Shown piece by piece: positions 44,815-57,589 of a DNA stretch of 64,000 bases. Positions within the stretch are counted from its first letter, which is position 1; each line of letters opens with the position of its first letter. Source of the stretch: Gavia stellata (Eukaryota > Chordata > Aves > Gaviiformes > Gaviidae); NCBI RefSeq assembly GCF_030936135.1, contig NW_026776913.1, forward strand, positions 1,984,001-2,048,000, given 5' to 3'. The position numbers and the translations under genes were made by a program. A model generated the notes under the pieces. That model was not told the DNA's origin. It saw only the letters and a list, made by a program, of their open reading frames with translations, and ran no database searches.

Positions 44815-45744
44815 TCAGCTGTTGAAAAATGTTGAAAACCATTTCGTCATGGCATCCTTGAGCTCCTGGTTCCTCATGCTGTAGATGAGGGGGTTCACTG
44901 CTGGAGGTACCACCGAGTACAGAACTGCCACCACCAGGTCCAGGGATGGGGAGGAGATGGAGGGGGGCTTCAGGTGGGCAAACACTCCAGTGCTGAGAAA
45001 CAGGGAGACCACGGCCAGGTGAGGGAGGCACGTGGAAAAGGCTTTGTGCCGTCCCTGCTCAGAGGGGATCCTCAGCACGGCCCTCAAGATCTGCACATAG
45101 GACAGCACAATGAAAACAAAACACCCGAAGACTGAACAGAAACTAACCACAAGAAGTCCAACTTCCCTGAGGTAGGTGTCTGAGCAGGAGAGCTTGAGGA
45201 TCTGTGGGATTTCACAGAAGAACTGGTCCAAGGCATTGCCTTGGCAGAGTGGTAGTGAAAATGTATTGGACGTGTGCAGCACAGCATTGAGCAACCCACT
45301 GCCCCAGGCAGCTGCTGCCATGTGGACACAAGCTCTGCTGCCCAGGAGGGTCCCATAGTGCAGGGGTTTGCAGATGGCAATGTAGCGGTCATAGGCCATG
45401 ATGGTCAGAAGATAAAACTCTGCTGAAATGAAAAAGACAAAAAGAAAGACCTGGGCAGCACATCCTGCATAGGAAATGGCGCTGGTGTCCCAGAGGGAAT
45501 TGGCCATGGCTTTGGGGAGAGTGGTGGAGATGGAGCCCAGGTCGATGAAAGAAAGGTTGAGGAGGAAGAAGTACATGGGGCTGTGGAGGTGGTGGTCGCA
45601 GGCTATGGCGGTGATGATGAGGCCATTGCCCAGGAGGGCAGCCAGGTAGATGCCCAGGAAGAGGCAGAAGTGCAAGAGCTGCAGCTCCCGTGTGTCTGCG
45701 AATGCCAGGAGGAGGAACACGGTGATGGAGCTGTTGTTAGACAT
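44815..45744 (-). CDS. OR-4: OR14-like olfactory receptor
   Basis: A 309-residue odorant receptor starting MSNNSSITVFLLLAF (ATG 45742-45744). An open extension to 46050 crosses the splice acceptor and is not used. All family landmarks are present: two overlapping N-glycosylation sites at the N-terminus, TM1 Asn40, PMYFFL, MAYDRYIAICKPLHY, KAFSTC and NPLIYSMRN, with a short tail ending FSTFFNS as in OR-3. TM5 (GLLVVSFCSVFGCFVFIV) is nearly that of OR-5, while the N-terminal third is close to OR-2, a mosaic that suggests gene conversion. It is the copy-B counterpart of OR-2, with a normal DRY motif and normal length. No defect seen. Confidence 0.93.
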   Translation of the reverse strand: MSNNSSITVFLLLAFADTRELQLLHFCLFLGIYLAALLGNGLIITAIACDHHLHSPMYFFLLNLSFIDLGSISTTLPKAMANSLWDTSAISYAGCAAQVFLFVFFISAEFYLLTIMAYDRYIAICKPLHYGTLLGSRACVHMAAAAWGSGLLNAVLHTSNTFSLPLCQGNALDQFFCEIPQILKLSCSDTYLREVGLLVVSFCSVFGCFVFIVLSYVQILRAVLRIPSEQGRHKAFSTCLPHLAVVSLFLSTGVFAHLKPPSISSPSLDLVVAVLYSVVPPAVNPLIYSMRNQELKDAMTKWFSTFFNS

Positions 45745-45768
45745 TTGCTGTTTCTTGGTCTGGGAGCT

Positions 45769-47548
45769 CTGTCCAAAGAAGGATAAGACAGGAAAAAAGT
45801 TAGGACAGATTTCTCTGAGAAAACCCACTCCATTTTTCATAGCAATCCCCCCCAGTTGGAATGCATTTCCTTTCTCTAGTTTGTGCTGGCTGAGTGTGCT
45901 GTGAGGAGCAGGAGCTCTGCCCTTCTGCTGCTGAGGAGTCAGCTTTGCTCTGCTGCAGTGGGTACATGGGAGCTGACTTGTGACACCTCCAATGTTCACA
46001 GGGCATGTCAGATGTAATCCAGCTTTCATGGAAAAATTCAATATCTGCACTCATGACTCAGAAGAACATGGGCTGCGGCAGAGAGTCTTAGCATGTCTTT
46101 TTAATAATTTTGTCTGTGTTTTCTCACACAGCTGCAGTGTTTATCAGTCCTTTTCCCATCTTCCCTGTGTTTTCATTTTGCTGCCTTGAAGATGCCTTCA
46201 CACACAAATTACTCTTTTAAAAAAACCCTAAACCTGGACTCTGATGAGACCAGAGGAGTCCTGTTTCAAAGGACAGCTCTGCAAACTCTTCTCTAGCCCA
46301 GCCCAGAGGTGGAGGTGTGATGGAGAGGGCAGGACTCGACCCCTCCCAGAGAGAAGCAACTGACTCTGCGAGGAGAGTGCCGACCCCCAAGGAAAGGCTC
46401 CGCACTCCCGAGGATCCCACAGCAGAGCTGCGCCTTTCTGGGGGGCAGCTTGCAAGCCCTGCAGGACAGGCAAAGCAGAGACTCGGGGGTCCCTCCGATG
46501 GGAGGTTCTACAGAGAGAGTCAGCTCATTGCCCCGCAGACAGTGCCCAGCAGACATCTGCAGGGAAACACAGAAAGAGAGCTGCCTGAGCGCACCCTCCC
46601 CCTGTGCTTGTTTGCAGTGTCCTCCCAACCCCGTCCCTGTCTCTGCTGCCTGCAGCTGTCCCTGCCAGGAGCTGGTTCTCTGTCCCCTGTGTCTCCTCCC
46701 TGGCAGTGCTCACAGAGCCCATCCCACCCGCTGCCTGCTCAGCTCTGCCCTGCAGAGCCCTCCCTGCAGCAGGACACTGCCCAGGGGCATCTCTGGGTGT
46801 GCAGGCTCTGAGGGGAACATCAGACCAGCCCTGGCGAGGCTGGAAAAGTGACACTGATGCTGTCTGTGACCACGGCATGGTGATTTCCAATACTCCCCGC
46901 TTTATTCACCTCTAAGAGGAACAGACTTGGAATTTCAGTGCCTCCTCCGGAAATGAGAGATTAATTTCTATGTGCCATTGCCCACCCAGACAACCCAGAG
47001 GAGAAGAGTGAAAGACCAGGATCCTTTCCTTTCAGGCAGCCCCTGCCTTGCTGTGCTTCCTGAAAAGTCTCCTGGGAAGATCCTGCAGTGATGTGGAGCT
47101 GTGAGCAGCCCTGACCCACACAGCACCCTCTCAACAGCAGAAGCACCCTGCCCTTGCACTGGTCTCTCCTTCCACCCCCAGCTTCTCCCCACAGCGCCGT
47201 GGGGAGCTCCCCGGGCAGGCTGAGTGCTGACCCTGGCAGGCGGCAGAGTCCCTGCCCCAGCACCCAGCCCCGGGGGTGCAGGGACCCTGCTCGGAAGGAC
47301 AGCCCTGGGCACCCCTGGCTGCACACCCACCTTCACACCCTGCAGCCGTCCCTGGCAGAAGGCAGCCCTCATGCCCTGTCCCTCTGATGGTGCAGCAGGG
47401 AAGCCCTGCTCTGGGGCACCTCCTCCTCCTCTACACTGGAGAACCTGTGGCAGTTCTTCCTCAAAGGTCTCATCGTTTGTGGGATGTGCCAGCATTAGGA
47501 GATCTGGCCGTGAACTGTACCTAAATCGCCCTGCAGCCAGAGACTTAC
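45769..47548 (-). other. Predicted 5'UTR intron of OR-4
   Basis: Minus-strand donor GTAAGT has its GT at 47547-47548, and the acceptor TTTGGACAG its AG at 45769-45770, 24 bases before the ATG. Same layout as OR-2. Confidence 0.6.
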
Positions 47549-47880
47549 CGTGTCAAGGGCTGTGAAGATTTCTCCTCCAGTGAGCTCGCCTCTGTCCTCC
47601 CACCCCAGACTGCCTTTAACCTCTCTCTGCCTTGATCCTCTCCCCTCGGTGCCTGCAGGCAGTGCCCTCAGCCCTGCTGCGCTCTGCAGAGGAGCTGCTC
47701 CTGGGCAGAGCTGTCTCTCCTCAGCGCTGCCCGCTTGCCCTGAGCTCCCTCCATCCCAGGAGCCCGGCCCAGCTCAGCAGCAGAGGAGCAGCCCAAGGCG
47801 GCACTTTCTCTGCCCCTCGGGGCTCCCCCCAGGGGTCCCTGGGGCTCCAGGGGAACCTGCTGTGAAACAGGCTGGAGCAA
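46966..47880 (-). promoter_or_regulatory. Conserved 5' block of OR-4 (putative first exon and flanks)
   Basis: Almost identical to the OR-2 block (16550-17480). It contains the GTAAGT donor at 47543-47548. Only the stretch 47460-47530 differs clearly from OR-2. Confidence 0.55.
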
Positions 47881-50760
47881 TCACTGAGGTTCCCTCCCGC
47901 AGCTGGGGAGAGACACTTCTTCCCAGCACTGTCATTTCCCTGCTGAGAGACAGAGTCACGCCTAAATATCAACTTTTCTTGGCCCATCTTTAGACAGGAC
48001 AGCCAGACAGGGACAGGCAGGGATCTCCTTTACCCCTGCTGAGGGAAGGGATGCAGCTGAGCCCGACAAGGCATCTCATCCTGGGTTTGGAGTGCTGGGG
48101 CTGGAAGGGCACTCAGCTCCCTCCCATGCACACCACAGACCCACAGCAGGTGGGATTCCTCCTGCCCCCCTTCAGGTGGACACACAATAGGTACCTGCAT
48201 GTGAGCTCCTGCTCTCAGCTCCCATGGTAATTAATGGAGCTGGAGGCCAGGAGTGAGCTGTTCAGGTGCAGTTGTCTGGTGACATCTGAGGTGCCAGAGG
48301 TGGTCAAAGATATGTGCCGCTAATAGAGACAGATTGAAGGTACGTGCAGGCTGATGTAGAGACAGGCCAACATCTGGGGCATCTTCTTGGAGGCTCTTGG
48401 GAATTTCCTTTGGCCAACTGAAAGGACAGCTGCTGCCCAAATTAAGGGCAACTGAACCTGTCCCTACTCGTTATGTTCAGGTCAGCCTATAGAGATATTC
48501 ATAGGATGGAATGGAGTCTTATGCCACAGGGAGAGCTCCATCTCTTTCTTCCTCTCCTCCAGGTGTTGGATTCACTAGACCTTCACTGAGTGTATTGGCA
48601 GCTGTCTCGTGTTCATCCCCACATTGTGGTACAGAATTCAAGGCAGCTGCTCAATGTAAGGTTCAAATCCAGGCACACAGAGCTACATGAGATGCCAGGG
48701 CTGGCAAGAAAATCAGAGGACCAACAGGAATGCAATTCCCATTCAGGGTGGGTGCCTGACAGACACCCCAGGTGGCATCGCAGAGAATGTGATTTGGTGC
48801 CTGTGTGCCATTGACTGTTGCCATCACTCAGAGGCATCAGTTATCAGATGTTATCAGAGAGGCAACGTCTGTCCCTTCTCTGCCCAACAGCTGCAGGCAT
48901 TGCGTGAACACAAAGCACATCACACAGGGATCTTTATTCACTCCCTTGATGATACAGTCCAGGAACAGAACAATCCTTTTCTCACTGTGCCTGCACACAT
49001 CTTCTCTTCAAAGACAGCATCCTCCAACCACAGCAATGGTCCATATCAAAACTCAATTGACACTCAAAAGGGAATTCAAGGGCACCAAGATGACCTGTTG
49101 CTGTTTCAGGAAGAGTTAAGGAAGAGACAGAGAGAGTGTGGAACCACTTCTAAGTTTAGTAAGAGTAGGTGTAGATAGATCTGAGATGCTCTGTGTCCCC
49201 TTTGCCTCAGTTTCCACCAGCAAGGTCTCCCAGGCCTTTGTGCTTTGAGGCAGGGCTCTGGAGGAGAACAACCAGCTGTGAATGGGGATGAAGCCAGGGG
49301 TTACCTGAGCAAACTGCACACCTACCAGTCCATTGGACTGTAGGGGCTGCATCCAAGTGTGCTGGGAGAGTTCTTCACCAGTAGATCCTGGTCCATGATG
49401 ATCCCAGTAAGGAAGGTACTCAGACTCTGTGAGGTACCATTTAAAAGGCAGTTAGGTCAAGGATTATAAGGAGAGAATAGTATAGGTAATCTTTGATCCA
49501 GTTAGGTGGTGGGATGCCTAGGTGTTGTAGCATCGAATGGGACTCCCAGCCATGCGCAGCATGCCATGCAGAGCCCGTCCAGAGAAGACAGTCTCCCATT
49601 TTGGTCATTCAAAATCATACTGTATACCCTTAGGAGGAAACGACTCTATTTCTCTTCTCCACAGTCAGTCAGAAATGATGTTCTCATGAGACCTTCCTGC
49701 TGCATTGTCAGACAGAGACAAGGCCATGCAGGTGCCATGATGGCCAGTACCGAGTGGGAGCTGCCCGCAGGCTGCACTGTGACAAGGAGCTGCTGAGGTT
49801 GTCCTGTGCCCAAGGGATCTCTGCAGCACAGTACAGGTGTGGAGGCCACGCTGTACACGCAGCACAGCGCAGCACAGCACTAACTGTTCGATGCACAATG
49901 GTCTTCTGGTGAGGATCAGTGATCAGGTTTCCCTGTGAGAAGTCTGCACTCCACCCCGGTGCCACGGCTGAGGTGCTGCAGCCCAGAGGTGCATGGCCAG
50001 GAGGAGCTGGAGCACAGGCAGGAGGAGCTGAAGCCCCAGGACGTGTCACTCTACTGTGATGGTTTGGGATTAAATGAGATGTGGTGGCACAGCTTGCTGA
50101 GCTGGGGTGCTGCAGTGCAGGGATACAGGCTCTGATGGACAAGGTGACAGGGAGGACAAGAATTGGGGGGAACCACGCTGTGTGAAGGAGCAACTAGGAT
50201 ATATGGAGCTCCTCTATGAGATGGGCCACAGGTTGGGCCAGCTTCTGTGAGTGAGGATGAGAAGAGAAGTCATTAAGGGTGACATGGTCTTGGCACTCAT
50301 AACCTACTTGGTCAGGGAGAGGAAACAGCAATAGTCCTCTCTCAGCAAGCCGAGGAAGTCTCCAGGTTAAGCAGCAGGTTCCTGTGGGGGACTGTAAGTG
50401 CCCTGGCATTCCCTGGCCAGGCAAAGCGACAGGATGCCGGCAGCCTGGAGGCTCCTGGGACAAGTTCCGAACAGAGCTGCCAGGTAGGGACAACAAGGGG
50501 GATGCTCACCTGGAGCCGGTACTGGCAAACAAGGAAATAGTGGGGTCCCAGGTGTCAAAGGAAGGCCAGCAGCAGAGCACAGGCTGGTGGACTCCAGAGA
50601 CAAAGACTTTGATATACAGGGGGGACTGATCCAGGTGGTGCCGTGGGAAGCAGCTCTGAAGGGGGAAGGAGCTCAGGAAATGTGATAGGCCTTGCAGGAC
50701 AGCCTCTCCCGAGCACAAGAAGGATCTCTCTGAATACCTATGGAAAAGAAACATTCATAT
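47881..50760. other. Duplicated noncoding sequence (copy B)
   Basis: Partner of 17481-20340. No gene recognised. Confidence 0.45.
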
Positions 50761-51169
50761 GTTGGCCAACATTGCTATGACAGCCAACTGCATCCTGGCT
50801 TATATCAGAAACAGTGTGGCCGGCAGGACTAGGGAAGTGATTGTCCCCCTGTAGAGAGGTGGGTGGGGGTCTCTTCTCCCAAGTGACAAGTGATAGGACA
50901 AGAGGAAACAGCCACAGGTTGTGCCAGGGGAAGTTCAGACTGGATATTAGGAAAAGTCTCTTCACCGAAAGGGCTGTCAGACACTGGAACAGGCTGCCCA
51001 AGGACGTGGTTGAGTCAGCATCACTGGAGGTTTTTAAAAGACATGTGGATGAGGTGCTTAGGGACATGGTTTAGTGGTGGACTTAGCAGGGTTAGGTTTA
51101 CAGTTGGACTTGATGATCTTTAAGGTTGTTTCCAACCTAAACCATTCTATGAATCGATGATTCTATGAT
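50761..51169 (+). mobile_element. CR1 3' end (copy B)
   Basis: Partner of 20341-20747, with the same ATTCTATGAATCGATGATTC end. The C-terminal ORF2 block ([17 protein letters not shown]) is better preserved here than in copy A. Confidence 0.9.
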
Positions 51170-52664
51170 CCTTGTACAGAGTCCGCACATGTGTGACGCA
51201 TCAATGCCACCATTACAGAGAAGGAGACAAGGCATTTGACCAGGTCGTTGAACCCTGCAATAGGTATGCCATGCCTCCTGAGGTTCCCACAAGCACCTAA
51301 GCTTTTGTCCAGAGAAGTGTGAGTCCTCTTTAGGTGTCCTGCCTGTCTCCTGCCCCATGCTGTGCCTTAGGCTGTGAAGAGAATCAAAACCAACTTTATG
51401 ACTCAGTTAGCTTCATTTTACATGCTGAAATACAGGGCAGATGAAGGCAGCTCTGAGCTTCCAGGCTCTCTGCCGCCCAGTTAGGACTTAGAGAATGGAA
51501 ATGCAGGTAATCCTCTTGTGCCAGTGTACACCACATCATAATTTTTCCTTCCTTTGTACCTTTTAACTGACCTGGGATCTGCCCGTTGGCTGCCTTTGGT
51601 TAAAAAATAATCTATTCTTCTCTTCCACCTCCCCCTCCTCAAAAAAGCAGAGAAAAAAGATATGGAGCATGGATTACTTAAGGGCAATACTGTAATCTTT
51701 AAATGATAAGAGAGAGCAAAGATAGTACAATGAATTCCAAAACATCCTTGAGAGCTTCATTATTTGTACTTGTCTCCAAAGCTCAGCCTGATTAGATCTT
51801 GAAAGGACTACCTCAAATCTCTGCAACCCAAATCCCTCCAACCTTCTCTTAGCCAAGGTCTTTTAGCCCAGGACACTTCTGCCCATCACTACAGCACACT
51901 GTCCAATCTCTCTTTTTCAGCTGGGTGACGTCAAGGTACTCCATTGCAACTCCATTCCCTACAAATGTCTTCTCTCCATGCTGATCCCACTTGGATCATG
52001 CCATGTTACGTACGGCTCCATCCTCCTCTTGCAGAGCTCCATTGGATGGGCAGTTTTCCATTTCTTTCATGCCCATTCACCTTTGCAACTTTTTCTCTTG
52101 CATGCATACCACATATTGTCTGAAGCAGCACATTTATCCTCCACAGCTTCACTCTTTTCCCACTGCAGGCTGAGATATTTCTCCTCTTTGAGCAGACTTT
52201 GTGCAAAACTGCTCCATATATGGAAACCCACTTCAATGCTGCATATTCATTTGGGCTAAAAAAAGATAATAAATATATCCTGAGCTAGTTTCTCAAAGAC
52301 ACATTTTCAAAGCGGCAAAGCAGATTCAATACGTAAATGCTGAGAGCCAAGTTACAAAGAGAGAGGGAAAAATAGGTGAAGACTCACAAATTTGTCTACA
52401 CTGACAAATTCTCTGTCAGTCAAGAGCAAGTCCCACAGCCTGGGGGACGTTTTCATGAATTGACCCTCTGGGAAGTTTTGTTTCTTGGGCCTCTTGGCTC
52501 GAGCCTGTGACATTGACATTTCCAGGAAGAGGAAGAGTTCCCGTTCAGGTATCAAACTTTTGCCCATCCTGCCTGGAGATCCAGGACAGTTGTGTCACAC
52601 AACACCCAGTGTCATAGTGAAGACGGAGGCAGTGTGAATTGTCGTGGTTTGGACTCCAACGGAA
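51170..52664. other. Duplicated noncoding sequence (copy B)
   Basis: Partner of 20748-22245. No gene recognised. Confidence 0.45.
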
Positions 52665-53815
52665 ACTCAACGCCTGAGCTGTCAGGACCACATTCCTGCA
52701 GTTCGACAGAAGTTCCCTGACACGGCTGTGAGTTCCGACCTAGTTGGCAGAGTTTTTCACAGCCCTCACTGAGAAGGGCAGGGTGTCAAGGAGCGGAGAA
52801 CTCATTTCCGTTTCCCAAATCCCAGGGCAGTTCCCAAACCATCCTTCCCTTGTCCCCTGGCACCCCATTGCTTGAGATGCTAATCTGCTGGGGCTTCTCT
52901 CAGGAAACCTTCAATAATCTTTCAGGTGCTTTTGTGATTTCCCTAAGAGTATCAGTATCTAAAGAAGAAGAAGAACCAAAGCAAAAACAAACCCCAACAT
53001 TAATCTGCCTAAATATAAATATCTGCAGCATAGCAGTTTGCATCTCTGGTGGCCACTCTGGGCAACACCAGATAGATCAGTATTTGCAGTGTTGGCCATT
53101 ATACCTCATCCTCAAGGACAAATCTACAGCAGTTCAGAGGAAAGGTGCCCTTGAAAAGTCATCTTTTGTGTCCCCCAGGAGGCACGAGCGCTGCTCATTC
53201 CCCACTCCAGAGTGGGGTAGAGGCTGGATGCCCTTCTCAGGACAGACTCCTTGCCAGGAAGCCACAGGCATGGGGGGAGCTCACCTGGTTCTTACTGGCA
53301 CTTCACTCGCATCCCTTTTGGTGTATCTCTTCCTTCTCTGTGTCTACTCTTTCCACACACAGGAATGACAGAAGAACAAACATTTCATAACAACTTGTCA
53401 TAAAGTCCTTGTTAGAGACAAGAAGTCCCCCCATGAAATCTGGAGGGAGCCCAGAAGATTGCCTTAAGCACCAAGAAGAGCCAAGAAGCTCAAGGCCTCT
53501 TCTGAAGTGCAGCAAATTCTTGCAGCCAAGACCTGAGCCTGGAAGTGGGAAGGAATTTCTGTCTGTGGGTGGAGGAGGAACAAGTGTGTTGTGGGAGTAT
53601 GTCAGGGCTGAAGGCCCTTGCGCAAATCAGAGATGATGGAGACATTCCCACCTTGTGCGCTTGCCTCAGCCTAGGAAATGGGGAGAGCCTGCTGCTGGGG
53701 GTGTGTGTGCTCAGTCATGCCCCATGAGATGACCTTGCTCTCTTTTGCAAGAAAGAAGAAAACAGGAGGACTCGGTTTGCAGTATCTAAGTCAGACTGTG
53801 GGACACAAATAAGTA
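52665..53815. other. Segment present only in copy B
   Basis: About 1.15 kb absent from copy A, where the flanks join near 22245. Its longest frame (52850-53368, 172 codons) has no recognisable domain or convincing start. Neither end shows a transposon terminus or target duplication that I could confirm, so this may be a deletion in copy A and not an insertion here. Confidence 0.5.
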
Positions 53816-54477
53816 ATTACATTGTTGGATGGGAGTCAGAATATGAGAAGGAAAGAAGGAGGAAGAAATGATCTCTGTGTTAAAAAATGGGGAAACTGAG
53901 ACCCAACTTGTGCATCTTTCCTCTGCGCAAGGATGTACTATTTTTTTTTTCAGAGGAGCTGACTCTATCAGAGTAGCTTTCACAGTTGTCCTCTGCTAGG
54001 AAGCCCAGAGAACAAAGGGATGGGATTCCCCTAGTTGGATTTAGACATGTCCAGTGGAAGGGCTTGATCCAGCTGCCCACTTCTCCCTGCCAATAGGGAG
54101 ATGCCCTGAGGAATCCCAGACATGCAGGAATGCCACGCCTCAGCCTGGCTGGGTGACAGAAGAGAAAACAGCATGCTTAGAGTCAGTTTCCTCCCACTCC
54201 TGGGCAGGTGTGGCATTTCAACAGCTCCCACTTGCAGGATCACAACTGGCTTTACTTTAAAGAAGGAAGAAAGCCAGGCAAGTTTTTTACACTCTTCAAG
54301 ACCAGACCTATATTTCTTTAAGACACAAATTCCCTTCTCCCGCTTCTCATTCCACAACCAGTCCCAAGATTCTGCACTTCTAAAGATACACCTGGTACAC
54401 AAAAGAGGCACATAGGAGTGGTCCCCACTTGATCAAAAGAGATACACCACCTGTTTATTCCTGGTGGATCACAACAT
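53816..54477. other. Duplicated noncoding sequence (copy B)
   Basis: Partner of about 22246-22904. No gene recognised. Confidence 0.4.
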
Positions 54478-55400
54478 GTATGAGCTCTCGAGGCAGGCCA
54501 CAGTTTTTCTGAGTGCATTTCCAAGAGCCCCCTTGACCTCCCTGTTCCGCAGGCTGCAGAGGAGTGGATTGACCAGGGGCGTGAGGATGGTGTAGAAAAA
54601 GGAGAGGACTTTATGGAGCTGCCTCAGGGAGGCTGTCCTGGTGTCATATAGACAAGGACGAGGGTGCCATAGAAAACAGTCACCACGATGAGGTGAGAGG
54701 AGCAGGTGGAGAAGGCCTTCTGCCTCCCCATGGTGGTTGGGATCCTCAGGACTGCAGCTCTGGTGCAGATGTAGGATACCAGTGTGAGTCCAAATGGGAA
54801 GACTACACCCAGAAAGCAGACTCTGAAAGTAACCAGCCTAAGCACCGTGGTGTCACTGCAGGCAAGCTCTAGCAATGGGGCAAAACCACAGAAGAAGTGA
54901 TCAATGGCGTTGGGAGCACAGAACTGTAACCTGGAAAAGAGCCCGGTGACTATGGTAGACATGAGCAATGCTGCTAGCCAAGACCCAGCCGCCAGCTGGA
55001 GACAGAGCTTCCAGTTCATGAGGCTTGCCTAGAGCAGGGCTTGACAGATGGCCAAGTAGCGATCCTAGGACATGGTGGCCAGCAGATAGCACTCGGTACC
55101 TGCAAAACAGCCAAAGAAAAAGAGCTGTGCCATGCACCCTTGAGTAGAAATGGTTCTGTCCCTGGCTAGGAAGCTGGCCAGCAGCCTGGGCAGGATAGTG
55201 AAGGTGTAGCAGATTTCCACATTGGAGAAATTCCCCAGGAAGACGGACATGGGAGTGTGAAGATGCCCAGCTGCCAGCACCAGCACAACAATGAGGATGT
55301 TAACAAACACCTTCACCATGTAGATCTCAAGGGAGAGGAGAAAGAGAGGCGCCTGAAGCTTGGGGACATTACTCAGTCCCAGCAGGAGGAGGAACTCCAC
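54478..55400 (-). pseudogene. OR pseudogene, OR6/11-like, nearly full length
   Basis: The minus strand encodes most of an odorant receptor of a non-OR14 family: EFLLLLGLSNVPKLQAPLF, HLHTPMSVFLGNFS, the TM3 region, DRYLAICQALL, FCAPNAIDHFFCGFAPLLEL, FPFGLTLVSYICTRAAVLRI and GRQKAFSTCSSHLIVVTVFY, then TM7 in another frame. Defects: a TAG replaces the Tyr codon before DRY (near 55068), a second TAG follows shortly (near 55030), a shift follows GQPP (near 54625), and there is no proper N-terminal ATG, with a TGA just upstream. It is the fuller duplicate of 22905-23230. Confidence 0.9.
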
Positions 55401-57585
55401 TGGTCATGTCTGCTTGTCCCATTCCTCTTTCTCCATGAAGTGCTGTAGGACCTTCTTTTCCCCACTTGGCAGGACGGGAACCTGAGGAAGGGCATGCGCT
55501 TCTGTGTTTGTTGTACAAAGGAATCGGGAAGGAGTCACTGCCAGAGACAACATGGAGGTTTTCCCTCCTCTGACTGAATTCACACTTGGCTTAGGGGCTC
55601 CATTCCTCGTGAAAGGGCAGGAAGAGGTTCTTTGAGAGGGCCAAACTGCTCTTCTTGAAAGAACCTCCTCTCATGAGAGAGATGAGTTGCCGCACTGAGG
55701 TGCCTATTTCTGTGGAATGAAAGAGAATGTTCATTTGCTCACATTACATTATGACGCATTAAGTTATTCCCCATAGCACCCAGCACAGGCGTTAGCCAAG
55801 TCCTGCTTTCAAGCAACAGAAAGAGGGGCCCGACAGAAAAGCTCCATCATGCAAAAAAAGCCTTTAGGGCAATGCATCATGCCATAGACTTTTTCTTCAC
55901 TCTGAGGAAGAATTTTCTCAAACTTTATACCTTTACAGCGAGTTGGAGATGGCCGAGGCAGTCACCTAGACAGCCCAGAGAGCTCCTGGAATGGAGGAGC
56001 CCTTTTACTCAGTCATTCACCCCACCTACACTGGGGTGCCTTGGTCCTGAAGGTGCTTCCATGGGGAGGGTGCCTCAGATTCACTGCTCGCTCTAAATCA
56101 CATCCCATGTAGATGGCTGAGAGACAACTGTGAGAGAGCTGAGGGATTGAGATGGATCCCTAAGATACGAGCAAGATGGAGAAAGAGACAGCGAGAGATT
56201 AAGAGAGTTGAGAACATAAGGGACATGTCTTGGCAGCCTGGCCCCATACACTCTGCCCCAACCTCTGCCTGTCCACTGAGGTGTGTGAGTGCCCATTAGC
56301 TTATGCCCCACAGCTCTGACTGCACTGACCACCACGCTGCCTGTATCTGGGTTCAGCAGTGTCAAGGATACACAGAGGGTATCTAAGGAAAGAGGAGCTG
56401 GAATGAGAAGACAGGCAGGACAGGACTGTACCAAGACACATGGTCTCACTTCATAGCTGCCACTGTGCCAAGAGCCACTGGCACTAAATGGCAACACTGT
56501 GACAGGGATTAGAGAAGAGGAGAGGTTTCCTTTTAATTTTGGAGAGACTTTAAGGTACAGTTGTAACCCTCATGTCTTCAAAGGATGGCCCCGCTGAGCA
56601 AGAGTCCATCTCTTCTGCAAATGACCACACGTTGCCCGGTATGTGGCTCAGGGCACTTGGCATTCCCTATGGGAAAACTAAGCTGCCAAGTCGATGCTAA
56701 GTACAGTTCTCCTGAAGACCACTGTAGGAGGAGATGATATCACCTTCTAGAGTGCTGATCCTTCCCCGCTATCAAAGGAGGCCAGAGAATGAACTCATCT
56801 TTTTAGACATTAAAGTTATAAAAGTCTATGTCTGAACAAGCTAATTCCACTGAATGTGCTGGATTAGCTGAAGTATTGGCTCTGGGAGCATTGTGTCAAG
56901 GACTGGACATTTATTTCACCAAACATGAGTGATCTGGAGACAGGTGCACTGTTACTCCAAACTACATTCCTGACCAATATTCTAGATTCTGGACCAAATT
57001 AGAAGAGAGGTCATTCTCAACAGTTCAACTGGACTGAATTTCAGGCATGTTTTTGTTCTGACCAGGACGTTAACGGAGATGTATTTTCCACTTGGTCGAA
57101 AAATTAAGCTGTTATTGTTCTCTTCATTGTGTTCCACCTATGTCCTGTCATTTCCTAAAGACTAAGAGGTTCAGCAAAGATCTGTCACCAAAATAATCAG
57201 GAAACCAGATTTGGAAGGAAGGCGCAGTTGCATGAGAACCGGACGAGGGCGAAGCTTGTTGAGAATTGGGTGTGCCATGGAGGGATGAAGTCCTCTGCTT
57301 GTTGCTCTCTGTCTTGGTTTGCACGCTTAGAAAATGCCACTGTGGTATTCACCAGGGTTTGTAAAGTGCTTGTAGGTCATTTGAAAGGCATTGCTATGCA
57401 GGGTCATCTTATGATGACGTGTTGCAGAAGAGAGTCTGGTGTGATATTCGATTAAGGAGATCTTACACTGCTAAGAAAGAGAGGTCTCATTTCTGCAGAT
57501 GCATCATAACCATGTGTTTGCCCTCCCCACCCCTCTCCCCTTTCAAAATCCACTTACAACACCTCTCCTCAGGTGGAAAAGCAGT
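55401..57585. other. Noncoding sequence between OR pseudogenes (copy B)
   Basis: 55401-55930 has no partner in copy A (part of the deletion there). 55935-57585 pairs with 23320-24935. No gene recognised. Confidence 0.45.
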
Positions 57586-57589
57586 TTCT

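Noticed and set aside
45745-46050. N-terminal extension of OR-4 to 411 residues (and the similar one of OR-2 to 15287)
   Set aside because: The extension crosses a good splice acceptor, and the paralogues align from the MSN start.
52850-53368. 172-codon frame in the copy-B-only segment
   Set aside because: No domain, no homologue in the window and no supporting splice or start context.
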